From the NCBI GenBank assembly GCA_910589415.1, contig OU342631.1, positions 58,742,598-58,806,597 of the forward strand: DNA of 64,000 nt. Direction: 5' to 3'. Source of the stretch: Malachius bipustulatus. Lineage: Eukaryota; Arthropoda; Insecta; Coleoptera; Melyridae. Position 1 is the first letter of the stretch. The number at the start of each line of letters is the position of its first letter. Under the pieces are notes generated by a model, which was not told the origin of the DNA, made no database searches, and saw nothing but the letters and a program-made list of their open reading frames with translations. Shown in pieces: positions 23,690 through 34,291 of the stretch. The translations under genes were made by a program, and so were the position numbers.

Positions 23690-25024
23690 TTATAATCATA
23701 TTATTAATAATTCACTTTTTAAAATAAAAATATTTAAGGGTAATAAATGCAATAATAATAATAAATACTCTCGAATATTAATAATTATAATATTTAAATT
23801 TATCACTAAAGAACCATGCTGAGTAAAAGCAAATAAAAATAAAGAATATACTGCTCTAAAAAAAGATAGAAAAATTAAAAAAATAATTAAAATATAATTA
23901 AAATTAATAATTCTAATTAATAAAATAATTTCTCTTATTAAATTTAAAGATGGTGGGGCAGCTATATTACAAGCACAAAATAAAAATCATCAAAAAGAAA
24001 GACTTGGTAATAAATTTAATAAACCTTTATTTAAATAAATTCTTCGACTTTCTAAACGTTCATAATTAATATTTGATAAACAAAATAAACCAAAAGAACA
24101 TAAACCATGAGCTAATATTATTAATATTCTACCAATAAACCCCCAATATCTTAAACTTAAAATACCCCCAATCACTAAACTTATATGAGCTAAGATGAAT
24201 AAGCAATTAAAGACTTTATATCACTTTGATAAAGGCATAAAATAGAAATTATTATCCCCCCAAATAAAGAAAGAATAACTAAAAAATAATTAATTTTTAA
24301 ACCAATCTCAATAAATAAAACTATTATACGTATTATACCATACCCCCCTAACTTTAATATAACCCCAGCTAAAATTATCGACCCAGAAATTGGGGCTTCA
24401 ACATGAGCTTTAGGAAGTCATAAATGAACAATATATATAGGTATTTTAACAAAAAAAAACTATATTTACAAAAATATAAAATAAAAAATTTCTTATATTT
24501 AAATATTTTAAAAAATAAAAACTTAAAAAATTATAATTATTATAAAAATAAAAAATAAAAATTAATATTGGTAATGATGCAAATAAAGTATAAAAATATA
24601 TATATATTCCAGCTTGAAGACGTTCTGGCTGATACCCTCAACCTAAAATCAAAATCAACACAGGAATTATGCTAATCTCAAAAAATAAATAAAAAATAAA
24701 TAAATCCATGGAACAAAAAGTTAAAAATAAAGATAATAACAAAAACATATTTACTAATATAAATATTTTATAATAAAAATTTATTTTAAATAATTTTTCA
24801 CTAGCTAATATTATTAATATACAAACCCAAAATCTTAATAAAATTAATATAAAAGATATTAAATCATAACCAAAAATATAACTAATATTAATAAAAATTA
24901 AACTAAAATTAATTTTAATTATAAAAAATAAACTTAATAAAATAAAAAATAATTGAACTTCCCAAAATCTTAATAAAAAAAATAAAGGAGTCATAAATAA
25001 TATAAAAAAAATTATTATTATCAT
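23690..25024 (-). pseudogene. ND4: NADH dehydrogenase subunit 4, NUMT copy (frameshifted)
   Basis: Starts ATG at 25024 (MMMMIFFILFM in mitochondrial code) and ends TAA at 23690. [35 protein letters not shown] and LNKGLLNLLPS identify it. Two frameshifts: an extra T in a 9-T run near 24451-24459, just before VKMPMY, and a missing base near 24192, where SLIAYSS should pass into VAHM. A complex I proton-pumping subunit, non-functional here. It overlaps ND4L by a few bases at its start. Confidence 0.88.
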
Positions 25025-25293
25025 AATAAATTAAATGACTGAAAATAATCATTTCCATGAGTTCGAATTATTAAAACTAATAAAGACAACCCTAAAGCAC
25101 CCTCACAAACTCTAAATCTTAAAAAAATTATAATAAAATAATTTTCATAATATATTATACTAAAATATAATATCAAACCATAAAATAATGACAAAACAAT
25201 AAATTCTAATCTTAATAATATTAATAATAAATGTTTTCGCTTTAAAGAAAATCTTAAACATCCAAAAATAAATATTAAATTTATAATTATCAT
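25021..25293 (-). pseudogene. ND4L: NADH dehydrogenase subunit 4L, NUMT copy (open frame)
   Basis: 90 codons from ATG at 25293 to the stop overlapping ND4. [20 protein letters not shown] (AGA read as Ser) carries the conserved Glu-Ala-Leu block of ND4L. No lesion seen. Confidence 0.88.
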
Positions 25294-25295
25294 TA

Positions 25296-25360
25296 GTTTT
25301 AATAATTTATAATAAAATATTGGTCTTGTAAATCAAAAAAAAGCTTTAACTTTTAAAACT
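25296..25360 (+). tRNA. trnT: tRNA-Thr (TGT), NUMT copy
   Basis: GTTTTAATAATTTATAATAA start, TGT in GTCTTGTAAAT, TTTTAAAAC acceptor end, downstream of ND4L in the usual place. Confidence 0.82.
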
Positions 25361-25426
25361 TCAGAAAAAAGAAAATCTTCATATCATTAATCTCCAAAAT
25401 TAATATTTTTTTAAAACTATTTTCTG
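25361..25426 (-). tRNA. trnP: tRNA-Pro (TGG), NUMT copy
   Basis: Minus-strand gene with the TGG anticodon (plus strand ATCTCCAAAA). TCAGAAA and TTTCTG form the acceptor. Confidence 0.82.
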
Positions 25427-25427
25427 T

Positions 25428-25859
25428 ATAATAATATTAAATTATTTAATTATTTTTTTATCAATTATAATAATTTTTATAATACACCCATTAAGAATAG
25501 GAGCAATTATATTATTCCAAACCTTAATAATTAGTTTAATAATTGGACTAACTAATTTTAATTATTGATTATCTTATATTTTATTTATTGTAATAGTCGG
25601 AGGATTATTATTAATTTTATTTATTTACATAACTAGAATTGCCTCTAATGAAAAATTCAAAATATCAAATTTTTTATTATATTTAATAATATTAATATTA
25701 ATTATTTTTATTTTAACTTTTATTATAGATCAATTTTATTTTAATATAAAAATAAATAATATTAATATAAATTTAATAAATATAGATAATAATTTTAAAT
25801 TATTAACAAATAAATTTATTAACTTTCCTTCAAATTTAATTTTCTATTTAACAATTATA
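25428..25859 (+). pseudogene. ND6: NADH dehydrogenase subunit 6, NUMT copy, 3' end lost
   Basis: Opens at ATA 25428 (MMMLNYLIIFLS) and stays in frame for 143 codons to FPSNLIFYLTI, where a mariner is inserted at TA (25858-25859). HPLSMGAIMLFQTL and YMTSIASNE are typical. The last ~25 codons and the ND6/CYTB junction do not reappear on the other side, so they were deleted together with one mariner end. Confidence 0.87.
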
Positions 25860-27914
25860 CAGGGTGATTCATGAGTGACCTTACATAGACCAATGGTGAT
25901 AAGCGGACTTCAAGGCGGGTCGAAAACCACAAAAGAAATTTTTTTTGTGTGATTGGTTAAGAAGTTACAGGGTGTTTTATGTCTCAGGTACAGAACTTTG
26001 ATAGGCGATATCTCTGAAACGACTGGAGATTTTTTGTAGAAATTTACTAGGAATGGTGCATTCCGGAAACTCATCAAAACCGCATTCTGAGTTAATTAAA
26101 AATCCAGGACCGGACTTGAAAATTTTTGCCCCCATGGTCTTTGTTGAAAAAGTTAATTTTCTGACCGTGCTACTGAAAAACTGTCATCGAATTTGAAAAG
26201 ATAAGAAAAAACTCTATAGAAATCATTCCTCAATTTGAACGGCACACCCAAACCGTCTCGAAAAAAAAATGTCAAAGTAAAACTTCTCAGTAAATTATCG
26301 TTTTCGAGCAGACATATTTTACTTAATGTTCGTCTGAATTCCTTCAAATTTATTTTTTGACTTGTTTCTGTGGGAAAAATGTTGGACAGAAGGCCAAGCT
26401 TTATTACTGGGAAATCAGGTGTCAACTACAAAATTTTCAGATTTCACTAATAATCACAAATCATTTCACTAATAACGAATACCAGACATTATGTTTGTGT
26501 ATGGTTTCTGCAATGGAAATTCAAGAGCAGCTGCGAGAGAATACCATAGAAGATCACAATCGAAGAACACCGGCCCATGTAACGTTTCGCGTCTGTTTTC
26601 CAATTTTCTCGAAACCACGGCATATTTCCCTGAGTTCAAAGGAATGCTGAACCTCAATTGGAAAATCTGAGCCATCAAAACATCGTGGAGATGGTGGCAG
26701 TAAATCCAAGTACAAGTACGCGAAGAATTGGGAAAGCACTGAGCATTTCTCAATCAAGAGTATGGCGAACTTTGAAAAAAAGAAGAGCGGATGCCATCCC
26801 TGTCACGTACAAAGTGTACAGAGGCTTCAACCATTCAATGAAGTTCCATTGAATGGACTGCGTAGAATTTTGTGTACTGATCGAAGCTCAGTTCACGCGG
26901 GATGGTGTAACGAATAAAAAAAACTCCCACCTATGGGCATATGAAAATCCGCACTCTGTTGTTCAGAAGAACTCGCAACAGATTTTCTATAAATGTGTCG
27001 TGTGGCATTGCAAATGATACATACCCTAATAGGACCCCATTTTTTGCTGGGCGGCTCACGGGGGAAATTTATTTACTTTTCCTACAAGTCATTTTGCCCG
27101 GCTTGCTTGCAGAGGCGAACGTGAACAGGCGTGCTCTTTCCTTCCAGCAAGATGGGGCACCACCGCATTTTTCTCGATCAGTCAGAGAACATCTCCACAA
27201 TGAGTACCCCAATCGTTGGTTCGGGCGCGGCGGCCCTCATTCCTGACCACCTAGGTCCCCCAACCTCACTGGTTTAGACTATTACCCATGGGGCCATATG
27301 AAGCAGGAAGTCTAAAAAACGGAAGTAAGTACCAGAGAGGAGCTCAGGACACGAATACTGGTAGTTGCTGATGAAATTAGAAACAACAGGCAAATAATTC
27401 AAAAAGCAAACCAAAATTTATGGAAACGCTGCAGGAAATATATTGAAGTTGGTGAAGGACATTTTGAGAACCGTTTATAACATTAATATTGATAACATTT
27501 AATTTACACTGACATTTTTCCCACAGAAACAAGTCAAAAAATAAATTTGAAGGAATTCAGACGAACATTAAGTAAAATATGTCTGCTCGAAAACGATAAT
27601 TTACTGAGAAGTTTTACTTTGACATTTTTTTTTTCGAGACGGTTTGGGTGTGCCGTTCAAATTGAGGAATGATTTCTATAGAGTTTTTTCTTATCTTTTC
27701 AAATTCGATGACAGTTTTTCAGTAGCACGGTCAGAAAATTAACTTTTTCAACAAAGACCATGGGGGCAAAAATTTTCAAGTCCGGTCCTGGATTTTTAAT
27801 TAACTCAGAATGCGGTTTTGATGAGTTTCCGGAATGCACCATTCCTAGTAAATTTCTACAAAATATCTCCAGCCGTTTCAGAAATATCGCCTATCAAAGT
27901 TTTGTACCTGAGAA
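25860..27914 (+). mobile_element. Mariner-like element in NUMT, right terminus deleted
   Basis: Left end CAGGGTGATTCATGAGTGAC after TA at 25858-25859. Long inverted repeat arms at 25860-26383 and 27511-27914. The right arm stops at GTTTTGTACCTGAGA, lacking the outer ~110 bp including CAGGGTG, and passes straight into CYTB. A deletion therefore removed the right terminus together with the ND6 3' end and the CYTB 5' part. A second ACAGGGTG occurs at 25967 inside the left arm. Confidence 0.88.
26491..27480 (+). pseudogene. Mariner-like transposase remnant
   Basis: Fragments of a transposase on the plus strand: MFVYGFCNGNSRAA at 26491, a helix-turn-helix piece TRRIGKALSISQSRVWRTLK (26700s), the second-Asp block FQQDGAPPHFSR, and a third block reading PPRSPNLTGLDYYPWGHMK after an in-frame stop near 27245, ending GEGHFENRL at 27478. 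In the third block the first Asp of the usual SPDLxxLD is Asn, while the Asp of GLDYY is kept. Several stops and frameshifts make it dead. Confidence 0.8.
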
Positions 27915-28241
27915 ATAATCTCAGCAATTCCTTATTTAGGAATATCAATTGTTCAATGAATTTGAGGGGGATTTGCAGTTGATAACGCTACACTAACACG
28001 ATTTTTTACTTTTCATTTCCTTTTTCCTTTTATTATTGCAGCATTAGTTATTATTCATTTATTATTTTTACACCAAACAGGATCAAATAATCCTTTAGGA
28101 ATAAATAGAAATTTAGATAAAATTCCATTCCACCCTTATTTTTCATTTAAAGACATCCAAGGATTCCTAATTATAACATTTTTGTTAATTTTTTTAACTT
28201 TATTGAGACCTTACTATTTATGAGATCCTGACAATTTTACA
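27915..28241 (+). pseudogene. CYTB: Cytochrome b, internal fragment of NUMT copy
   Basis: 109 open codons in mitochondrial code: ISAIPYLGMSIVQWIWGGF through [18 protein letters not shown] to SPYYLWDPDNFT, which is roughly the middle third of cytochrome b. The 5' part was removed with the mariner end. The 3' part is absent because the fragment ends exactly where duplication copy 2 starts. Confidence 0.92.
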
Positions 28242-28693
28242 TCTCCAAAGAAGTAATAGAAAATGTGTCCAACAATATTTATTTATTTCTAACAACTGTT
28301 CAACAGAATATAAATTCTAATTACAGAACAGGAAGAATCAATTTGAGGGCTATAAACTAAAGTAGACGTAAAGTTAAATAAACGGTAATGACTAACCAAA
28401 ATGACCTATTATACAAAGAGTAAGAACAATAGCGGCAAAGGAGCAGCACCAAATGTAGCAATATCAATTTATTTAATCCAAAATCTAAAACGGTGCTCCT
28501 TAGTCTAACATAAAAGATCGTATAGTGGCAACATTGCAGTTGAATATGTCGAAGTCTTGTTTGTGCATGTTATAAATGGTGCAAATATTGTGGAGAGGAG
28601 AATGCTTCAACACATTGGTACGCGGCGTGGGATTCCGAAAAGTGTCAACATTACGGGTTGCGGATGATGTCGGTGCATGGAGGTGGAGCATAT

Positions 28694-28948
28694 CGATGGT
28701 GAACTGGCAATAAGTCCTATCTCAAAAAAGTAAATTGGTCAGGAAGCGAAAAAAACGGTCTTTTTTTTTAATTTAGAATTTCGGAAACAAGAAAAAAAAT
28801 ACGTATGTTTATTTTGTAACATATACTTAAATTTAGCAATAAATATTAATCACATGCTGACCGTGTATAATAGCAGATAGGACAACTTAACACAATAAAC
28901 GGAAAATGCCTGAAATTTCAGATAGGACATATTGCCAGTTCACCATCG
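28694..28948. mobile_element. 255-bp non-autonomous inverted-repeat element
   Basis: CGATGGTGAACTGGCAATA at one end and its complement at the other, with about 29 bp of terminal inverted repeat. Flanks are ATAT (28690-28693 and 28949-28952). Copy 1 has a single ATAT at GAGCATATGTAG, so this is a clean insertion with a 4-bp duplication, or a 2-bp TA duplication if the repeats are drawn one base longer. Family unknown; unlike the CAGGGTG elements. Confidence 0.87.
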
Positions 28949-29392
28949 ATATGTAGAATTGCCGGGCAATCCGAGGTTCCACTGATGAGTCCCCTTAGAA
29001 GAGCCATTGCGAAATATTCACGTCTAGACAACATACTCGATAGTCCGAACCTTGACAGTAACATATCTTGTGGGTAGCCGACTTGTGGGTAAATACCATC
29101 GATTTTCAAACATAGGTGTTTTAGCATGCGTCTTTGAATGTTCTCGAGATATGAACTATGAGAAGAGTATGCCGGGCTCCAGACGATAGACGCATATTCA
29201 AGTTTGGGTCTTACATGTGTCTGAAAAAGTAGTTGCACCGTGGAGGCCGAAAAATCTCTACTAGTACGGAAAATGAAACCTAGAACCTTATACGAATCAG
29301 ATAAGTACGGTTTTGTTTATATGAGGCACAAAAGAGAGTTTGGAATCAAATGTTACTCCCAAATCGTGGAAAGTTGTGGGCCTTTCAAGAAT

Positions 29393-29573
29393 AATAATAA
29401 TAATAAATCTCTTTATTGTACCATTAAATTCAACAATCATTGATTAGTACAATAGCGTTGTAAGCGATGATAATAATTCACAAACAAAGAACAAACCGCA
29501 GTAGTACACATAAATTCGCCTGCGTAATCAAAAGGTCATACGCAAGCGATTGGCATTATAACACATTGATCAC
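29393..29573 (-). mobile_element. 181-bp retroposon-like insertion with (TTA)n tail
   Basis: Copy 1 reads TTCAAGAATGCCATC. Copy 2 has 181 bp inserted after AAGAAT. On the minus strand the insert ends CAATAAAGAGATTTATTATT, i.e. an AATAAA-like signal and a TTA microsatellite tail, as in the array at 1-7410. It looks like a 5'-truncated non-LTR or SINE insertion. Confidence 0.75.
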
Positions 29574-31790
29574 AATGCCATCATCTATAGAATATGGGAA
29601 TTCAAGGCTATCTAATTTAAGCGTGAATGACATAACATTACACTTAGACGCATTCAGAGGTAACTTGTTACGAGCACACCAACCAGACACCCGATCCAAG
29701 TTATCACGAAGCTGTAAGCAATCTTCTGATGTTTTGACAGACAGAAAAATCTTCAGATCAACGGCATAGAGCAGAAAAGGCACGTCCAATTCACTTGAGA
29801 TATCGTCAATGTATATGTTGAAGAGCAAAGGTCCGAGCACTGAGCCCTGAGGGACCCCTGATTTGACCGAAAACTCACCAGATTTATTGCCGTTTACCTC
29901 TACATATTGCGTTCTGCCTGACAGGTAGCTTCGCAGAAGATTTGAATTTCGGGGCGAGAGACCCGCATTGCTCAATTTTGCCAGCAAAATATTGTGGTCA
30001 ATTCTATCGAAGGCTTTCGAAAAGTCCGTGTAGATGACATCGGTTTGTAGTTGTTTGTCAATGGCTTCAGAGATATATTGGGTAATAGTCACGGTAGATC
30101 GACCCCTCATAAATCCATGTTGACTATCTCCAATATTGTTGCGAATGTTAAAACACAAAACGTCATGAATCAATAATTCAAATACCTTACTGAAGTTGCA
30201 AATGATAGAGATAGGCCTGTAATTACGAATATCTCCCTTTTCTCCCTTTTTAAATACTGGTTTAATCTTGGATTTCTTCCATATATCCGGGAAGATACCC
30301 TGTTTTATGGAGATATTGTATATAATAATTGTCAAAGGTCTCGCGAGTACAGTTGCACAGTCTCTCAAAATAAATGCCGGAATACCATCCGGTCCAGCAG
30401 TTAGGTTGGGCTTGGTACGGTTTAGTGCCTCAAGTACTTCCCTCTCACTAAAATATGGAATGGAGAAAGCCGATCCACCGTGAAGGCTATTATTAACAAT
30501 GGATTCAGTGTCATCGGAAGACATGTAGGCTGATCCGAAACATTCAGCGAACGAATTTACAATGTCATCAGGATCTACAAACTCACTTCCATTGTAAGAA
30601 ATTCTATTAGGAACAGCAGGAGAATCAGTTTTAGATCTTACATAGGCCCAAAACTTTTTTGGGTCTTATTTAATGTCCCCTTCTATGCCCCTCAAATAGG
30701 CACTGCGTGCAGACTTTAATATATCTTTCAAGAAATTTTCGAATTTAAAAGCACTAAAATTATTTTTATTTTTTCACGCTTAATCTTTGCTCTAAGAATT
30801 TTAAAATCGGAATATGCCACGGTGTCATTTACTTTCTTATAGTTACGCCAAAGCTTCAATTTTCTTCAATGTTGCAAATGATACTGCGATGAAACCATAC
30901 AGGTATCTGGATCGCCTCTTGGACAATGAATTATACAATGGCACAAATTCAACGAAAACTGAGTTTAGTTTCTCATAACAATGACATGCCGAGTTAGGAC
31001 TATCAGCACTCTCAAGAATTGACCAGTTGATGTTCGTCAACGATGCGTACAATCCCTCGAAATCTGCCTTCCTAAAATTTAATTTATTTAATAAATTTAC
31101 GGATAACGTCTTAGCACAAGTGACTCCCGAACCCAACACGGGGAAGAGGACTTCAATGTGTAATGCGGGGTGGTTAGGATCTTCCGATGTGAGCATATCC
31201 TCAGCCCCACCCACCATGCAGGCAATATTCGACGGAACAAGATCTAGAAGTCTTCCATGACTGTTGTATACAAAATTGCTTTGGGAAAGTTCCAGCAGAC
31301 TGCAAAAACTTTCAAGGGACAGATTGACTTCGTTAAAAATTTCCGATCTATTGTAAGCAGCATAGGTTAGGTATGTTAAAATCACCAAAAATACATAATA
31401 TTATGACCCCTGACAAAGTCTTGATTTCCCAAAAATTCAAACAGAATAATGTAATCTTGAAGAGATGTATTCAAACTGAGTTAGCAATAAATATATTTTT
31501 ATTCATTCTAGTCAGGTAATCTTGTAGTTCAGTTTCACTATACTTCTCAGTCATGCCAACAATTCTTATTCTGGGATGTAGACCATGGACGCCTTCACTG
31601 TATAGGAAGCTGCTAATTTTTCACCGGCCAACTTCACAAGTTTTGCATTATCTTCAGAAGATTTACATCCAACTAAAATGCATCCATCCTTCACATTCTT
31701 TATTTTGGATATCTGTATATCAGCCTCTACAGGATTGACATTTTGCTTGATATCGACGCTGGTGAGACCATGCTGCTGTGGGGTTTTGAA

Positions 31791-33674
31791 AATAAAGTAC
31801 AAAAAGTACAAAAAGTACGTACATATAGTTATAAGTATATGAAATACATATTTAGGGATATAAAAAAAAGCTAGTTCTAATAAGTGAATTTTTTCAAGTT
31901 TAATTTTCAAGACAAAATTATGTAGAATACGTAGGTATACACTTCGAATAGCATTAACAAAATTAATTAAAACTCAGCACTTAAATAACGACTGCAAAAT
32001 TACATGTCAGTCTTCTATTTTAAAATAAAAGCAGAGTTGGGTTTACAAAAAAAAAAAAAGAAATGAAAAAACTGTATACAGGGTGTCCCAGCTTATTCGA
32101 AGCGGTCTCTGTAGGCCAAACGATGGATTTTTTCCAAAAAATTTTTGCTAATTCAAGTACAGAATTACATTGGCCATAATTTAAAATTATTTTGGAGTAT
32201 ACAGAGTGTCCCATATGACTGTGGCATATCAAAGTTATGTTTTTTTAAATGGAATCCTATGTTATTGCATTTTTAGATTGTCTGAGAAGAGAAAATAAGA
32301 TTGGATTTTACAGTTGGTGTTTAAATTCAGAAGTTTTTGAGTTATAAACAAGTGAAAATCGACATTTTTCAAGTTCAAGACCCTGTACAACAAAAACGGC
32401 TGAAGATAGAGAAAAACGGCTTACATGTCCCTATTTTAACTTTCCATATACTATCCTATGATGTAGATGAAATCTTTATGCAAGGTGATAAAAAATTTGA
32501 AAAATTCTGAGATTTCTCAACGCGTCGCCAAATAAAAAAATCAAAGAAAGTACAAATGTTTCTATACCATAGGATAGTACATAAAAAGTTAAAATAGGGA
32601 CATGTAAGCCGTTTTTCTCTATCTTGAACCGTTTTCGTTGTACGGGGCCTTGAACTTGAAAAATGACGATTTTCACTTGTTTATAACTCAAAAACATCTG
32701 AATTTAGACAATAACTGTAAAAGCCAATCTTATTTTCTCTTCTCAGACAATCTAAAAATGCAATAACATAGGAGCATTCCATTTAAAAAAACATAACTTT
32801 GATATGCCACTCTCATGTGGGACACTCTGTATAGTTCAAAATAATTTTAAATAATAACCATTGTGATCCTATACTTGAATTTTCCAAAAGTTTTCTGAAA
32901 ACGTCCATCGTTTGGCCTCCAGAGACCGTTTCGAATAAGCTGGGACACCCTGTATAGGTATACAATAAATTAATTATATAAAATTTTAATTAATAATTAT
33001 TATTATTCTATGCTGTGGTTTCACCAGATAGACAAGTAAAAAAGCGAAAAAAATTTATTTTTAAATTAGTTATTTAGTTATTTTTGTTTTTTTTTTATTA
33101 TAAGCTATATTTTCACTAAGAAGGATTTTTTTAATAAAATGCTTTCTTTTTGACTTAATCGCAAAAAATCGTCTGAGAAAAAGTGGGTTAATTGGTCGAA
33201 AAATGACACTTTCTTGTTTTTTTTTTACTAAACTCACAATTTTGAGGGTGGAGGTGATTTCAAACAACTTATTTCAAAGAAATTTTTTTGAAAAAAAAGC
33301 CGAGTAGTTATGTTTTCTCAATTTATTTTTGGTCACAGTAGGCTAGTTCCTTGGAACGGCTAAAATGTAGTTTTTCCATTTGAGAAATCTTCGGAAGCTT
33401 TTAATACAGAAAATTATAGGAAAAAAAATATATAGGAGCGATTTACCCGCTCCTATTATTTCTCCCTAGTATATCGCGTGTTCGCATGTTGGAACCAGGC
33501 CATGACTGCTTTCTCGAACTCTGCATCAGTATATGCGGGGTACTGGATTTTTACAGCATCTGTCAAATATAATACCTATTATTAGAAACAATGTCATATA
33601 ATATCTTTCATATTTTGTTCAATAATTTAAGACTAGTTTAGGCAATAATAAGGCAATAACCTTTTAAAATCAAA
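31791..33674. other. Non-coding part of duplication copy 2
   Basis: Matches 13663-13698 and 16142-17746 of copy 1, with a MITE at 32079-32952. At 31815 it preserves the empty target site of the mariner inserted in copy 1. No gene. Confidence 0.7.
32079..32952. mobile_element. Palindromic MITE (874 bp), ends shared with 51336-55712
   Basis: Starts CAGGGTGTCCCAGCTTATTC and ends with the complement, TA at 32077-32078 and 32953-32954. Copy 1 has the empty site (TGTATATAGGTATA near 16388). The arms of ~430 bp match the terminal arms of the transposase-bearing element at 51336-55712. A second terminus-like ACAGAGTGTCCC lies ~125 bp in on each arm. No coding sequence. Confidence 0.93.
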
Positions 33675-34291
33675 AAGTTTAAGTAGGTATACAGGGTGTA
33701 TCTAAAATAGACCGAGAAAATTCAGGGGGCGATGAGATCATTTTAAGAAAGAAAGTAAGTATAAACGTATGTCCTAAGAGGCTCAACTTTTTAACTACAG
33801 GGTGTTGAAGTTTCAAGAAAAAAATAGTTTTTTAATAATAACTTTGATAAGAATCAATATAGGTATTTTCGAGAAAATTTGTGTACACCTTTCATGCATC
33901 AAGAGACATTTCCCAACGTATAACTTTTAATTATTGTAGCAGTGGCGTTCGTGCAAGTCGCGTTACACTTAATATTAAAAAAATAATAATAATACTCCAC
34001 TGCTTTTTTATGAAAATAAAATTATTTTTCAAATCCTCTTTCATTTCTGAGTAAATATGATCTTTTGACTTTTTTCAACCCACGCAAGGTTTTCTGAAAA
34101 AAAAATAGAATACATTTTTAGGTTGTCTCTTTCTGAAACTGCTACAGAACTGCAGAAGTTCGATTCAATCTGTACTCCGATAGAAAAAACCGTGTTCTCA
34201 TAATATGTGACTGTTAAAAAAAATTGCCCGTGGATAGTAAACGTCGTTTAACGTCAATAAAAGCGAAATTGTCGAATTTGTGAATTTATTT
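33675..34291. mobile_element. Single arm of a CAGGGTG-type element
   Basis: After TA (33690-33691), CAGGGTGTATCTAAAATAG starts an element arm with a second ACAGGGTG near 33797. No matching right arm was found downstream, so the element is truncated. The rest (33850-34291) is AT-rich without a gene. Confidence 0.55.

Larger units (their letters stand above)
17767..28241. other. NUMT: nuclear copy of mitochondrial DNA, COX1 end to mid CYTB
   Basis: Contiguous mitochondrial sequence in insect gene order: COX1 tail, trnL2, COX2, trnK, trnD, ATP8, ATP6, COX3, trnG, ND3, trnR, trnA, trnN, trnS1, trnE, trnF, ND5, trnH, ND4, ND4L, trnT, trnP, ND6, CYTB fragment. Nuclear origin is shown by nuclear sequence on both sides, a MITE in ND5, a mariner at ND6/CYTB, and frameshifts in COX3, ND5 and ND4. 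Several genes stay open in the mitochondrial code, so the transfer is fairly recent. The left edge falls at about 17747-17767. The right edge is sharp at 28241/28242, where duplication copy 2 begins. Confidence 0.95.
28500..31388 (-). pseudogene. LINE A ORF2, copy 2, catalytic motif lost
   Basis: The endonuclease remnant (31388-30843), reverse transcriptase (30524-29556) and C-terminal region (29238-28500, split by an insertion) match copy 1 almost residue for residue. The reverse transcriptase catalytic motif is YAVD instead of YADD (GAT to GTT near 29761), which should abolish polymerisation. The linker again carries NFSAFKFENFLKDI (30720-30763). Confidence 0.82.
28242..31790 (-). mobile_element. 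Jockey-type LINE A, copy 2
   Basis: Carries the same ORF1-to-mid-endonuclease deletion junction as copy 1 (near 31470) and the same 3' tail, so it arose by duplication of copy 1 or the reverse. It is further damaged by a 255-bp inverted-repeat element (28694-28948) and a 181-bp retroposon-like insertion (29393-29573). At 31788 it is fused to sequence equivalent to 13663 of copy 1. Confidence 0.82.
28242..33674. repeat. Segmental duplication, copy 2 (direct; partner 8073-17746)
   Basis: Same start (TCTCCAAAG) and end (TTTTAAAATCAAA) as copy 1. Relative to copy 1 it lacks about 11184-13660, the mariner and the 16497-17135 segment, and it gained three insertions of its own. Its left edge touches CYTB directly. 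On the right an element arm starts within 20 bp (33692). Confidence 0.85.

Noticed and set aside
17767..28241. Genuine mitochondrial contig misjoined into the assembly
   Set aside because: Nuclear-type MITE and mariner insertions at TA sites and frameshifts in three genes argue for a true nuclear copy. Edge read support still needs checking.
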